NCBI GenBank assembly: GCA_026122225.1
Contig: JANEZZ010000983.1
Coordinates: forward strand, 2,170,001 to 2,234,000
Direction of reading: 5' to 3'
DNA from: Heloderma charlesbogerti
Lineage: Eukaryota > Chordata > Lepidosauria > Squamata > Helodermatidae
DNA length: 64,000 nt
Shown here: piece after piece, positions 21,526 through 32,290 of the stretch
How positions within the stretch are numbered: the first letter of the stretch is position 1
Layout of the letters: every line of letters starts with the position of its first letter
Position numbers and translations under genes: made by a program
Notes under the pieces: model-generated
Seen by the model: the letters and a program-made list of their open reading frames with translations, nothing else
Told to the model about the DNA's origin: nothing
The model's database searches: none

Positions 21526-22063
21526 ATGAAAAGATGATGAGATCTGAATCTTTGTCTACAACTGAACAGAAGATCTAGAGCTAACAGTTGTTAACATGGA
21601 GGTTAAAATCAGACCACAGAGGTCTGGATTTTAAAGGCAATTTCCCTGTTTCTAACTTAATTGTTCATAGAGTGCTGTACACCATGAAATTTTGAATCTA
21701 GTGAATCATGAATGATCATTTCTTTATTTCCAGGATGCTGACGATAAAATAAAATAATCTGACAGTGACATATGTTTTATTGCAATAACAATAATGTCCA
21801 TGCCCCCTCTTAAAAGGTGTAATTACATTCCTGCATGGCTCCTTTGTTACAATGACTCTAGGAATTTGTTACTGCTGCTGTTTGTACTATGGGAGCACCT
21901 TTTATTTTATCCATTTAAATATGATAGTGTAATAATTACACTTCCCCTCCTGATTACTTTCAGGGTACTAAGACATTGTTGGGCTTTCTGTGTGGTCTTT
22001 TTGGCTAGATGTGTTAAAGGAAAACAAGCGCAAGCAAGCCACCAGCTACATTAGAACCACAAT

Positions 22064-22145
22064 ATGCATCCCAATCCTATACATGTCTACTCAGAAGTAA
22101 GTCGCAATGAGTTCAGTGGCATTTATTGTCAGGTAAGTGTGTGTA
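22064..22145. repeat. CAATCCTATGCAT family repeat
   Basis: CCAATCCTATACATGTCTAC, CAGAAGTAAGTC and CAGGTAAGTGTGTGTAG match the copy at 2692. Confidence 0.65.
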
Positions 22146-22256
22146 GAATTTCAGCATTAACTGGTTACATGAATGCAGGGCCTAAATATATACAAATGGT
22201 GATAAGCTAGCATTCATGCTACAGTATACCCATGCAGGGAATAGTCTGAAGACACT

Positions 22257-22409
22257 TGAGACAGCTACCTTGCTGAAGCTAAGCAGGTTGGGTCTGGTCA
22301 GCACTTGGAGGGGAGACCACCTGGGAACCAAATGTAGCCACCTTGAGTTCCATGATGGAAGAAAGGTGGGATATAAATGTAATAATAAACAAAAAAGAAA
22401 ATAAATAAA
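22257..22409 (+). mobile_element. SINE with 5S rRNA-derived head
   Basis: GAAGCTAAGCAGGTTGGGTC, TGGTCAGCACTTGGA and GGGGAGACCACCTGGGAACC follow the order and spacing of the 5S rRNA internal promoter region (A box, intermediate element, C box). The body then continues into a LINE-like tail, CACCTTGAGTTCCATGATGG, and an A-rich end. It is a SINE of the 5S class (SINE3 type), not a 5S gene: the 5' third of 5S rRNA is missing or worn and a tail is attached. Confidence 0.8.
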
Positions 22410-22675
22410 AAATGCAGACTTGCTTGTGCTTTGAGATCTGTTGAGGAAGCTCTGTTACATGTGCCATCTAAATAGGAAGTGTGGTTGACTGGTACACAAG
22501 GAAGAGCTTTTTTACCGCTCCAATTTGTTGGAGCCGCCTATGTCTTTCTTTGGCTTCATTTTAAAAGCTCATTAAATAACTTTGTATTGGTGTCATGGTT
22601 TAGTTTAGGGGTTTTTTTGGCTGCTGCAATAGTTTGTGGTTGGTTTTTATGCTTTTAGTGAGATTCCTGTGAGCA

Positions 22676-22760
22676 GATGGTCCTATGCATATCAACTCAG
22701 AGGTAAACCCCACAGAGTTCAATTAGGCTTACTTCTAGGCAAGCATTTATAGGATTGCCT
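22676..22760. repeat. CAATCCTATGCAT family repeat
   Basis: GGTCCTATGCATATCAACTC to TTTATAGGATTGCC with GAGTTCAATTAGGCTTAC between; the same layout as at 2692. Confidence 0.6.
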
Positions 22761-22882
22761 TAACCTATTAATTTTGAGTATTGAAAAGGCAACTAATTAA
22801 TACATCATCAATAGCAAAATAACTTGAACCTGTTTCTTTTCTTGGACATGTGCATGTGTCAACTTCGGCTAATACAAGGAAG

Positions 22883-23399
22883 TAGGCATGGGTGACTCAT
22901 CCTAGTCCAGTTCATGCACCACTTTCCAGACCCCGACCACCACTTGCCCCTGCTTTCTGCACACAGCAAGCCACCAGGCAGTCCATGAGTGCCTGGCAAG
23001 CAGTGCACAGCTGCCTAATCCCTTGCTGAGCCAACATTTTGCATAAAAATGGTCACTTGGCCTTTTTTGCAAATGCCCCTGTGTACAAATGGCATCTGTA
23101 AAGTGGCTATTTATGCAAAATTTATGCAAAACAGGTGTGAATGGACCATTTACATCTGTAATTTTGCGTAAATGGCCATTTGCACACATGGGCATTTATG
23201 AAAAAGGCCAGGCTACCATTTTTATGCAAAATGGAAGCTCAACAAGGGATCGGCCAGCTGCATACTTGCCCAACTCAGCATGTGCCAAGTCAGGCAAGTG
23301 GGGGGGGGTGTCTGTGGACTGGAGTCCACAGTCTGGGGCACTGAACAGGGGGATGTCTGCTGGACTCCATCCCCTACCTGGACTCCTGTGACATCCCTA
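22883..23399. mobile_element. hAT-type MITE with TGCAAAA-rich inverted interior
   Basis: TAGGCATGGGTGACTCATCC on the left and CTCCTGTGACATCCCTA on the right. Flanking octamers CAAGGAAG and CATGAAAG match at six of eight. The interior is a large imperfect inverted repeat (GCATAAAAATGGTCACTTGG versus the later CCATTTTTATGCAAAATGG). Related to 2910-3261 and 51594-52927. Confidence 0.6.
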
Positions 23400-23407
23400 C
23401 ATGAAAG

Positions 23408-25781
23408 GCAGATAAATAATAAATACAGCAAGTATATCAAAGGGGTAAGAATAATAATAAGTGATTATGACTCATGTATTCATTCACAGAGGCTATATCA
23501 CACATGATGCTAAGTCAAGATTTCTGTTAACCATGGTTTGCTACTTTAGCCACAAATTGTCTTCCAGACAGATTATTTTCCCTATTTCTGGTTTCTGCCC
23601 CTACCAATTTGCCAGCCTTCAGAGTGGTTTCATTTTCAGGCTGCTCTTGCTGGCCACCTCTGTTTCATGGTGGACAGCTGTGCAAACAAGCAGTCCATTC
23701 AGACATCACAACAAGCCATGGCTTAGATAAGCCAGACTTCATAAGCCAACAAGAAACTATGGCTTTTATTTGTAGTTGATAGCTGGTTAACAAAACATGG
23801 AGCATCTCTACACCAGCCTAAAATTCTCCATTTAAAATAGGGCTTTCTGCTTCCATTTGAAATGCAGGATCATGACAGACTCCCTTGACATGGGCTTCCT
23901 TTTCCCCCTCCCCTTTTCCCCTCCTTCTCCCCCTTATCTGAGTCTTCCAAATGTTTCATTGATATCCTCTTCTTTTGGCTTTTCCTTTTTCACAGAGGGA
24001 ACTCAAATGGAACACAAGCTGGGTAATTTGATAGCTCATTCTCTCTGATCTATTTAAAAATGGAATAAGGGTCATTTAGTGCAGGAGACACCCTGGAGGT
24101 TAACAAGGTCATCTAAAGGGCCTGCAAACTTCTGTGAGTGAGCAATCTCAATAGCAGGATAAAAGCTCTGTGTGAAGAAGTCCATGGTTTGTTTACAGAG
24201 ATGGGTTTGGACACAACAAGACAGATTTCAACAAACCACATTGTGGCTTAGCATTAGGTACAAATCAGGCCAGAGGGTCCATGTTCCTCATATTAGCATG
24301 TGGTATGGGTTTATAAATCCCTTCTATGTGTGAGCTGATAGGGAGCTATGACTTCAATAGTGCAATGCAGTTGCTATGTCTCTTTCATTTCTTTTCTTGT
24401 CTCCAACCCATTTTATGATCATCATAAATGCAACAGAGATGCTGCAGTAGAGCTTTGAAATCCTGTCCCATATCAGCACTTTAATAAAGCCACAATTTTA
24501 CAAATGCATAGACAGTAATTTGCCACAGTAATCCAATTTCAGATGGTTTCCTATAGGGCTCTACATGTTAACTGATATTACCTTCCCATTATCAATTCCA
24601 TCAGCGTTGGACAGCGGAGTCTAATCTAAATTGAAAAGTAGCCTTGTAGCTTTGATTGAAGAGAGATAATGTTGAATGACTACTATGATTAACACACCAT
24701 GTGCAGCAAAATAAATGCTTCCACCCCACTGCCCAATCATACAAGTATATCCATAAAGATCAAGGTGGATGATGGAGACAGAGAGAGATTATCTGAAATG
24801 CACTGGGGAAACATGGATTCCAGTTCCAAGTACCCTGCTGTAGTACAACCCTGTCTTTACATTGCTAAATGATGGAAGTGGCTGAGAGTGAATAGCAATG
24901 AGATTCTGTATTCTTGTAAATGTACTTCCATGGTTAACCAAGGTTAGCTTTTCTGCAAATTCAATCATTTTCCATGTTAATTGCATTTGTGCTCAATTTT
25001 TTCAGAAACATTAAAAAATAATCATGTATGAAAATGTGTGCAAAGGCATAATCTAGTTTGGTAAACATGTCACAGAAGGATGACTTCCCCAGAAGAATAC
25101 ATTGACATCTGCAAATCAAACAAACCAAAATCCAGTAGATGAATATTTGCTCTTGACATGGCATATTCATGAGTTTATTCATATAAACCTTCCATCTTGA
25201 TATTTACAAACAAATGAAAACTTCAAAATCAGCTGGTCTAGGTTGTTGTTGTTTTTTAACACACTCACACACAGGTTAGGAAAGCGTTGCAGGATGTGTA
25301 AAGTCTTTGCTACTGGAACATTAAGAAATGCTCATTATTTCAAATAACTTGTTTTTAATGTAGTCTGCCAGTCAGTTTGCATTTTGATTCTATCTTGGAG
25401 ATGAAATGATGAGGAAATGGCAAGAGCTGCAAAAGTGGAGGTGATCTTGTGCACTTGAAGGATGATAAAGTGTCATTATGCATTTCCACCAGGTCCCATA
25501 TTATCCCCAAATCTAATCTGTACTGAAGGAGGCCTATGGTAGTTGCCAGAGATGGGATGCACATTATGACTGAAATGTGTTTTAATGATCTCGTCTGACC
25601 CTTAATTCCATGACTATGACAAAGACCACCATCTCTCTCTCTCTTTCTCTCTTTGAAGCAAAGATACATTATTTAAAGTGTTTTGTTGTGACTCGTGAGT
25701 GCTACATGTAAGCACTCGTCTTGATTGTAAAATAACAACAGTCCAAGTAACACTTTAATCTTCCCTGCCTGTATTTCTTTC
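23408..25781. other. No gene recognised
   Basis: AT-rich unique DNA with no repeat or exon that I can identify. It is one of the longest transposon-poor stretches here, so conserved non-coding elements are more likely here than elsewhere, but I cannot show any. Confidence 0.45.
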
Positions 25782-25799
25782 GTGTGTGTGTGTGTGTGT
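25782..25799. repeat. (GT)n microsatellite, target of the next element
   Basis: A GT run abuts a MITE start. GT repeats continue on the far side at 26218-26232, so the MITE landed inside a microsatellite. Confidence 0.9.
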
Positions 25800-26217
25800 T
25801 AGGGATGTACGAACTGTGTAAAATCTGCTCCGTCTGTGTTTTGCAAATTGTCAGGCACCTTTTGTTCTGTCATCCACCCATGGACGGATGTGAATATTTT
25901 TTTCATCATGTGGAAAAATATGGAAATAGTTGTATACATATTTACGTAGGTATTTGCATAAGTATTTACATAATTTACCTCAGTATGTAACATTTAGTAT
26001 ATTGTCCCGAATTCCATTCTATGTTTCCTTAGCAGAAACTTACATATTTTTCTACAGAGTTATATGCGTAAATTTCGGGAAAATTAAAAAAAAAATAATC
26101 TGAAAGTCCACGGACTCCGCACAGCCTGAGGGGGGGTGTTCCACAGTAGATTCCGCAGGTTGGATTGTTAGAAATCCAAGCTCATTTTAATCCATCTCTA
26201 ATTTCTCCAGCATCCCA
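25800..26217. mobile_element. hAT-type MITE, GACTGTGTAAAATCTGC family
   Basis: Starts TAGGGATGTACGAACTGTG and ends TTCTCCAGCATCCCA. The two flanks are GT microsatellite. Its sister at 49981-50385 has a perfect octamer duplication. The middle carries TATTTACGTAGGTATTTGCA, reminiscent of the TACGTAAATA boxes of the larger family. Confidence 0.8.
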
Positions 26218-26411
26218 TGTGTGTGTGTGTGTATACACATATTCCTGTGTGATTTTTTCTAGCTATATGTGAGAACATTGCATACATCATGACATTAGCT
26301 GATGTCTGGAATGAGAACTTTTCATACATAATAACAGTAGCCAAATACTTCTACTTTATTAAGACATCTACACTCCATGTTGAATTTTTTCTGCAAAAAC
26401 AAGATATGACT

Positions 26412-26412
26412 A

Positions 26413-26447
<35 letters not shown>

Positions 26448-26473
26448 CCCCCCTCTCTCTCTCCCCCCCCCCT
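26412..26473. repeat. (CT)n microsatellite and C runs
   Basis: Long CT run interrupted by two C-only tracts. Confidence 0.95.
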
Positions 26474-27796
26474 TAATGTGGAGTCATTGTCAGAGATCTA
26501 CTGTCAGGGATTGTTCTTTCTTATCACCTGAAAGCTGGCCTCCACCTTGTTGCATGATGAGCTGATGTGATAAGAGAGAAGAACATTTCATGATAACTGA
26601 TCTGAGAGAATGGCTTCAAGCAAAGAAGCAATCTGATAAGAGCTGCTGTTTATCACATGGGAAGAAACCAATTCCTATCATATTAAATGATCTTGTGAAT
26701 TAGCCCCCTCCATAGTTGTCCATTCCTTCCATCTAGAAATCAAGAGGTTCTCTTGTGTACAACACAACAAGGTCGCCGGCATGTAACATGCAACAAAATG
26801 TTGGTTCTTTTCCCCCCATATAGTGAAGCTGTCTTGATCGGTCTTAGGATTTGGTTTTAAACTGAAGCACTTATTTCCTATAACATCTGAGGAAACTCTC
26901 TATTTTAAAAAGAGCATATTATTCTGGATATAGGTTCACTCCCTCTCTTTCTTCAAAGTTGGGCAGTGCCCAACAATTAACGGATTTAAGGGTATGATGA
27001 CCCTATACACTCTTATACAATGGGGCTTGCTTTTGAAATTTGTGTGTAGAATTGTCCTGTTAGTAAATCATCTGGCTTTTACATGATAATGCAATGGATT
27101 ACATTCTAAGAATGGTTCAGATTCTCCCAGTATAAGTATGTTGAGGACATTATAGGCTGCAATGCCTGCAAGTGGTGTTGTAAGAAGGATAGGCTGCTGA
27201 GTCCAGTGCTTCTACTACATATTCTCATTTCTCATACATATTTTAAACATATTTTTGCAGTATTTTTGTATATGTTGTAAAGAAGCTGAAAAGTTCTACT
27301 TCCACCATTACCCACCATTCAGCTTGTGAAGCCAGGTCTACAATGAAACTGTTGAGTCTACTGCACGCTCACAGTCCCCCCCCCCTTGCTTTCCCTCTTC
27401 CCAGGGCAGAGCCAGTCTCCTGTCCTACTTGTGGGGTTCCCACAGGCAGCTGGTTGGGCACAATATGAACTGAATGCTAGACTAGATGGACCCTTGGTCT
27501 TATCTAGCATGGCTCTTCTTCAGTTCTTGTGTGCTTCTTTGACACACTTTCTGCTTTTGGGGTAGAAAAGGCATGTCAAAGTGTGCATTTTTCAAAATAC
27601 ACTTTTTTCAAATGCAATCCCAAGTTCAGAAATTGGAGAATGTTTTTCCAAAAATAAATAAATTAAAATGCTGTCACTCAAGTTCAGGTTGCAAGTGGAG
27701 CAAGCCTGAATGATTTGCAATCTGAAACAAAATACCCATAAATCCCCACTGAGGAGTGGTCTAAGTACACAAGAGTGTCCTTAGTTTCAAGTTTCA
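26474..27796. other. No gene recognised; short LINE/SINE-like scrap near 27480-27530
   Basis: Mostly unique. CTAGACTAGATGGACCCTTG and ATGGCTCTTCTTCAG near 27477-27525 resemble the 3' tail of a tRNA-derived SINE or CR1-like element, too short to classify. Confidence 0.4.
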
Positions 27797-27926
27797 ACTG
27801 TGAAACACTGGCCCTACAAGTGTTTTGGCCTACAACTCCCTTTGGCCCTTGCTTGCATACCCAATGGTGAAGGATCATGGGATTTGTAGGCCAAAACATC
27901 TGGAGGGCCACAAGTTGCCCACCCTG
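27797..27926. mobile_element. hAT-type palindromic MITE, CCCTCCAG family
   Basis: GGCCTACAACTCCCTTTGG pairs with CATGGGATTTGTAGGCC. ACATCTGGAGGGCCACAAG and CCCACCCTG form the right end. Left end worn. Confidence 0.65.
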
Positions 27927-28685
27927 TATTATATATGCATGGTCATAGAGAGCAGGTGTGTGACTGCTCTTTCACCATTCTCATTCTATCTACTCTCATT
28001 CTGGACATGATGCCCTTGTGTGAAGCAAATGAGTACTCGCCGGCAGGTCCATGCACACCTCAGAATTCCTGCAGACCTGTGGACTGGGTGCCATTATGTT
28101 ATGCAATAAAATATGCAAACCAATAATCTTAAAACGTGCTTGACTTTGAGCTGACATTTTGACAAGACTGCTATATAGCCTCAATTAACTCATCTAATAT
28201 TAATTAGTATTTCATAAGCATGGCAATTTCTATGCTTAAGTTACTTTATCTGTTAAATCAATGCCTTAATAGCCCATTCATGTTAATTAAGAAACAATTC
28301 AGTTTTCAATGGAAGAATATCATCATTATCATTATTAATTGTTTCAAGTGGAGTGATATGAAAGAATATTTCTTTAGAGCTAACTTTAAATTTTTAAAAA
28401 ATATTATGCAAGATTCAACCCAGAGGGAGAATGATCTCAGCTGCAGAGTCTTTGTACCATTTAAATGCAAATCATTCAATCAATGTGTCACAGGTATACT
28501 TAGGTCACAGTAGGAAGGAGAAAGCAGGCATGCTATGGGATGCTAAGGCTTTTTGCTGCTTTTCACTGGTACAATTTTTTTGATGGACGTTCATACATGG
28601 GATTGTTGGTAAAAAGTGACTTCACTCATTGGCTGTTTAGGGCTGTACAGAAAATGGCAAACTCCTGACCATGTGCTTTCCTTGT
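27927..28685. other. No gene recognised
   Basis: AT-rich unique DNA. Confidence 0.4.
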
Positions 28686-28689
28686 GCAT

Positions 28690-28832
28690 GTGATGATGAT
28701 GATGAAGAAGAAGATGATGACGACGACAACAACAACACTTTGTCTTTAGATATCTTATTCATTCTGATGGTTCAACACTATCATTGTCGTCATCGTCATC
28801 GTCATCATCATCATCATCATCATCATCATCAC
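28690..28832. repeat. Trinucleotide tracts, (GAT)n then (CAT)n
   Basis: GATGATGATGATGAAGAAG at the left and a run of CAT units at 28795-28830 are complementary, so the two tracts could pair with each other across about 60 bp. Confidence 0.85.
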
Positions 28833-28869
28833 GTAATTATTATTGGTCCCAAGACATGGTGTGAAGGCA

Positions 28870-29022
28870 CATGAGGCAGCCACCTTGCTGAAGCTAAGCA
28901 GGTCTGGGTCTGGTCAGTGCTTGGAGGGGAGACCACCTGGGAACCGCATGTAGCCACCTTGTGTTCCACAATGGAAGTAAGGTGGGATATACGTGTAATG
29001 AATGAATGAATAAATAAATACT
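28870..29022 (+). mobile_element. SINE with 5S rRNA-derived head
   Basis: GAAGCTAAGCAGGTCTGGGT, TGGTCAGTGCTTGGA and GGGGAGACCACCTGGGAACC match the 5S internal promoter. The tail GTGTTCCACAATGGAAGTAA with AATGAATGAATAAATAAA is the same tail as in the copy at 22257. It is non-coding and transposed by LINE machinery. Confidence 0.82.
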
Positions 29023-29070
29023 ATTTATTCAATTTCTATACCACCCAATAGCCAAAGTTTTCTGGGTGGT
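29023..29070 (-). mobile_element. L2-type LINE 3' end scrap, antisense
   Basis: TTTCTATACCACCCAATAGC and AAAGTTTTCTGGGTGGTT match the L2 tail at 5585-5625 on the minus strand. Confidence 0.6.
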
Positions 29071-29071
29071 T

Positions 29072-29113
<42 letters not shown>
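29071..29113. repeat. (ATC)n microsatellite
   Basis: About fourteen ATC units. Confidence 0.95.
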
Positions 29114-29259
29114 TCCAATCAGTTTATTATCTCATTTTAAATGTGGGTTGTGGGAGACAACAGAGGGAGAAAAGCAAGTATGGGCTTAAACTGGACTTAC
29201 TTAATACCTGAGGTGTATTTCAGTGGTGGATGAGGCTTCACAACTGTAGCCTCATCCAC

Positions 29260-29398
29260 CAGAGCCTTCCCCAATCCAGTGCCTTATAGATGTTTTGAAC
29301 TACAACTCTCAGCATTCCCTGATGGTTGGCCATGCTGGCAGGAGCTGATGGGTGTTGAAATCCAAAACATTTGGAAGGCTCCAAGTTGGAGAAGCTGG
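29260..29398. mobile_element. hAT-type palindromic MITE, CCCTCCAG family
   Basis: CAGAGCCTTCCCCAATCC on the left and TTGGAAGGCTCCAAG on the right are inverted; the centre has CTACAACTCTCAGCATTCCC. Worn. Confidence 0.55.
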
Positions 29399-29830
29399 TG
29401 GAGTGGATAGTGTTGGAGTTGTAATGGGGAGTTGTTGTTGTTGTTGTTCAGTCGTTAAGTCGTGTCCGACTCTGCGTGACCCCATGGATTCCAGGCCTTC
29501 CTGTCCTCCACTTTCTCCAGGAGTGTGCTCAAGTTCATATTCATTGCATCGGTGATGCTATCTAGCCATCTCATCCTCTGCTGTCCCCTTCTCCTTTTGC
29601 CTTCAATCCTTCCCAGCATCAGCATCATCAGGGTCTTTTCCAGTGACTTTTCTCTTGGCATTTGGTGGTCAAAATATTTGAGCTTCAGCTTCAGTATCTG
29701 TCCTTCCAATCAGCAGTCAGGGTTGATTTCCTTTAGGATGGACTGATTTGACCTCCTTGCAGTCCAGGGGACTCATAAGAGTCTTCTCCAGCACCACAGT
29801 TTGAAAGCATCAATTCTTCAGCGCTCAGCC

Positions 29831-30415
29831 TAGGGATGTCAGAGAATTCCGCCACGGATTTCGGTGAGGCCAAATGCCAGTGCATTCGGCCCCCCGAACT
29901 CCATGGCGGAACAGCCTGCCACCCCCCCCACGGATCCCCCGGGCTGTGACTTACCTGGGGCGGATTTTCTGGGCGGCGACGGCGGCTCTGGCGGCGGTGG
30001 CGGCTGGTCTTCCAACACGTTGCTGCCACCACCATTTCCACTCTTGTTAAAAATTAAAAAAAGACGTGATAGGCTACGTAAAGATTTACGTAGCCTATCA
30101 TGGCTAGGTTTAAAAAAAAAACACAACGTGATAGCCTACGTAAATCTTTACGTAGCGTATCATGGCTGGCTGGGTTTAAAAAAACAAACAAACCGCATAC
30201 GCAAATGGTGGTGGCTACGGCCGCTGCCTTTTCCGTTCCTTATTTTTTGCCGTCTTAGTCTACGTAAATATTTACGTAGATTAAGACGGCAAAAATAAGG
30301 AACGCAAATGGTGGCGGCCGTAGCCGCCACCATTTGCATACATGATTTTTGTTTTGTTTTTTTCCGAGAGCCCTCCGCAGCCAGAAATCTGGCTGCGGAC
30401 AGCTCTGGGCTGGGC
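29831..30415 (-). mobile_element. Palindromic hAT-type element, copy E (right end lost)
   Basis: Type II end TAGGGATGTCAGAGAATTCC at 29831, ACTTACC at 29949-29955, then palindrome boxes near 30067-30100, 30128-30163 and 30252-30285. The C/G-rich arm GTGGCGGCCGTAGCCGCC is near 30309. The type I end is missing: at about 30415 the sequence passes directly into BovB linker, without a TAGGG end or an octamer matching GCTCAGCC. The simplest reading is one deletion that removed both the element's right end and the BovB polymerase. Confidence 0.82.
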
Positions 30416-30501
30416 TCTAGGATGTCCGGCTCAAGTTCAGTGACCGCACTATCATGGCTATCACGGACATTAAGATTTTTCCTGGATAGTTCTTCTGTGT
30501 A

Positions 30502-32064
30502 TTATTTCCACCTCTTCTTCTTCTCATCTGCTTCTGTTAGGTCCCTGCCTTCTTTGTCCTTTATCATGCCTGCCTTTGCACAAAACGTTCCCTTGAGATC
30601 TCCAATTTTCTTGAAAAGATCTCTAGTCTTTCCCATTCTATTGTTTCCCTTCATTTCTTTGCATTGTTCATTTAAGAAGGCCTTCTTGTCTCTCCTTGCT
30701 GTTCTCTGGAACTCTGCATTCAGTTGGATATATCTTCCCTTTTCTCCCTTGCTTTTCACTTCCTTTCTTTCCTCAGCTACTTGTAAAGCCTCATCAGACA
30801 GCCACTTTGCTTTCTTGCATTTCTTTTTCTTTGGGATGGATTTAGTTGCTGCCTCCTGAACAATGTTACGGACCTCCGTCCATAGTTCCTCAGGCACTCT
30901 ATCAGGTCTAATCCCTGAAATCTATTCATCACCTCCACTGTATATTCATAAGGGATATGATTTAGGTCATAACTGAATGGTTTAGTGGTTTTCCCTATGT
31001 TCTTCAATTTAAGCCGAAATTTTGCAAGAAGCAGCTCATGATCTGAGCCGCAGTCAGCTCCAGGTCTTGTTTTGACTGACTGTATAGAGCTTCTCCATCT
31101 TTGGCTGCAAAGGACATAATCCATCTGATTTCGATATTGACCATCTGGTGATGTCCATGTGTAGAGTCACCTCTTGTGCTGTTGGAAAAGAGTGTTTGCT
31201 ATGGACAGCATGTTCTCTTGACAAAACTCTATTAGCCTTTGTCCTGCTTCATTTTGTACACCAAGGCCATGCCTGCCTGTTATCTGGTGATTTCTTGACT
31301 TCCTACTTTAGCATTCCAATCCCCTATGATGAAGAGGACATCTTTTTTGGGTATTAGTTCTAGAAGGTGTTGTAGGTCTTCAAAGAACCGATCAACTTCA
31401 GCTTCTTTGGCCTCAGTGGTTGGGGCATAGACTTGAATTACTGTGATGTTGAATGGTTTGCCTTGGATTCGTACTGAGACCATTCTGTCATTTACTCATT
31501 TTTCAGATTGTATCCCAGTACTGCTTTTCCCACCCTTTTATTGACTATGAGTGCTACTCCATTTCTTCTAAGGGATTCTTGCCCACAGTAGTAGATATGA
31601 TGGCCACCTGAATTAAATTTGCCCATGCTTGTCCATTTTAGTTGGCTGATTCCCAAGATGTCGATGTTCAATCTTGCCATCTCATGTTTGACCACCTCCA
31701 GCTTACCTTGATTCATTGAGCTGACATTCCAGGTGCCTAAACAATATTGTTCTTTACAGCATCGGATTTTCTTTTCACCACCAGACACATCCACAACTGA
31801 GTGTCCTTTCGGCTTTGGCCCAGCCACTTCTCTCTTTCTGGCACTACTTGGAAATTCCCTCTGCTCTTCCCCAGTAGTATGTTGGACACCTTCTGACCTG
31901 AGGGGCTCATCTTCCGGCGTCATCTCTTTTAGCCTTGTGATACGTTCCATGGGGTTTTCTTGGCAGGAATACTGGAATGGGTTGCCATTTCCTTCTCCAG
32001 TGGACCACATTTTGTCAGAACCCTCCGCCATGACCTGTCCATCTTGGGTGGCCCTGCACGCCAT
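30502..32064 (-). pseudogene. BovB endonuclease and linker remnant
   Basis: Open stretches 32064-31492, 31483-31280, 31124-30777 and 30897-30502 are successive pieces of one reading frame broken by frameshifts and stops. The endonuclease shows GTWNVSSMNQGKLEVV, LGISQLKWTSMG, VIQVYAPT and FIIGDWNAKVG in order. Next come the SDHELLLAKF catalytic histidine block and the lysine-rich linker IPKKKKCKKAKWLSDEAL. The endonuclease would have nicked target DNA. With the polymerase gone and several frameshifts it cannot act. Confidence 0.88.
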
Positions 32065-32290
32065 AGCTTATGGCTTCCCTGCATTACGCAAGCCCCTTCA
32101 CCACAACAAGGCAGTGATCCATGAAGGGGTGTAATGGGGAGACCTGTGTTGATATCATACCTCCACCATGAAGCTCATGAAGAGACCTAGCTCACTGGCC
32201 TAGGCTGCCACACAGTTTTGTTATAAGGATGCAATGGGAGAACCCCGGAGCTCTTTTTAAGAAGGAAGGGATACAAATTTCAATAAATAC

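Larger units (their letters stand above)
29432..32129 (-). mobile_element. BovB (RTE-clade) LINE, near full 5' end, polymerase deleted
   Basis: On the minus strand the element starts at 32129 with the BovB leader, then encodes the apurinic-type endonuclease (32064-31280) and the linker (31124-30440). Only the far C-terminus follows (29830-29455), then the tail TGTCCGACTCTGCG..GTTCAGTCG..(GTT)n. The reverse transcriptase core between about 30415 and 29830 is absent, replaced by a 585-bp palindromic element. A 12-bp duplication, TGTAATGGGGAG, flanks the whole. BovB is known from squamates and from ruminants, linked by horizontal transfer. The (GTT)n tail and 12-bp duplication fit normal target-primed insertion. 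Confidence 0.9.
29396..32290 (+). mobile_element. Sauria/Squam-type SINE split by BovB
   Basis: The head AGTGGATAGTGTTGGAGTTG (29402-29431) and the remainder GGAGACCTGTGTTGATATCA, ATGAAGCTCATGAAG and a tail ending near 32285 lie on opposite sides of a BovB. The duplicated TGTAATGGGGAG at 29420-29431 and 32130-32141 marks the insertion point. Confidence 0.75.

Noticed and set aside
22257..22409. 5S rRNA gene
   Set aside because: Only the internal promoter part matches. It is fused to a LINE-like tail with an A-rich end, and a second copy at 28870 has the same structure, so it is a SINE.
30308..30859. 183-codon plus-strand frame rich in phenylalanine and serine
   Set aside because: It is the antisense of the lysine-rich BovB linker on the minus strand.
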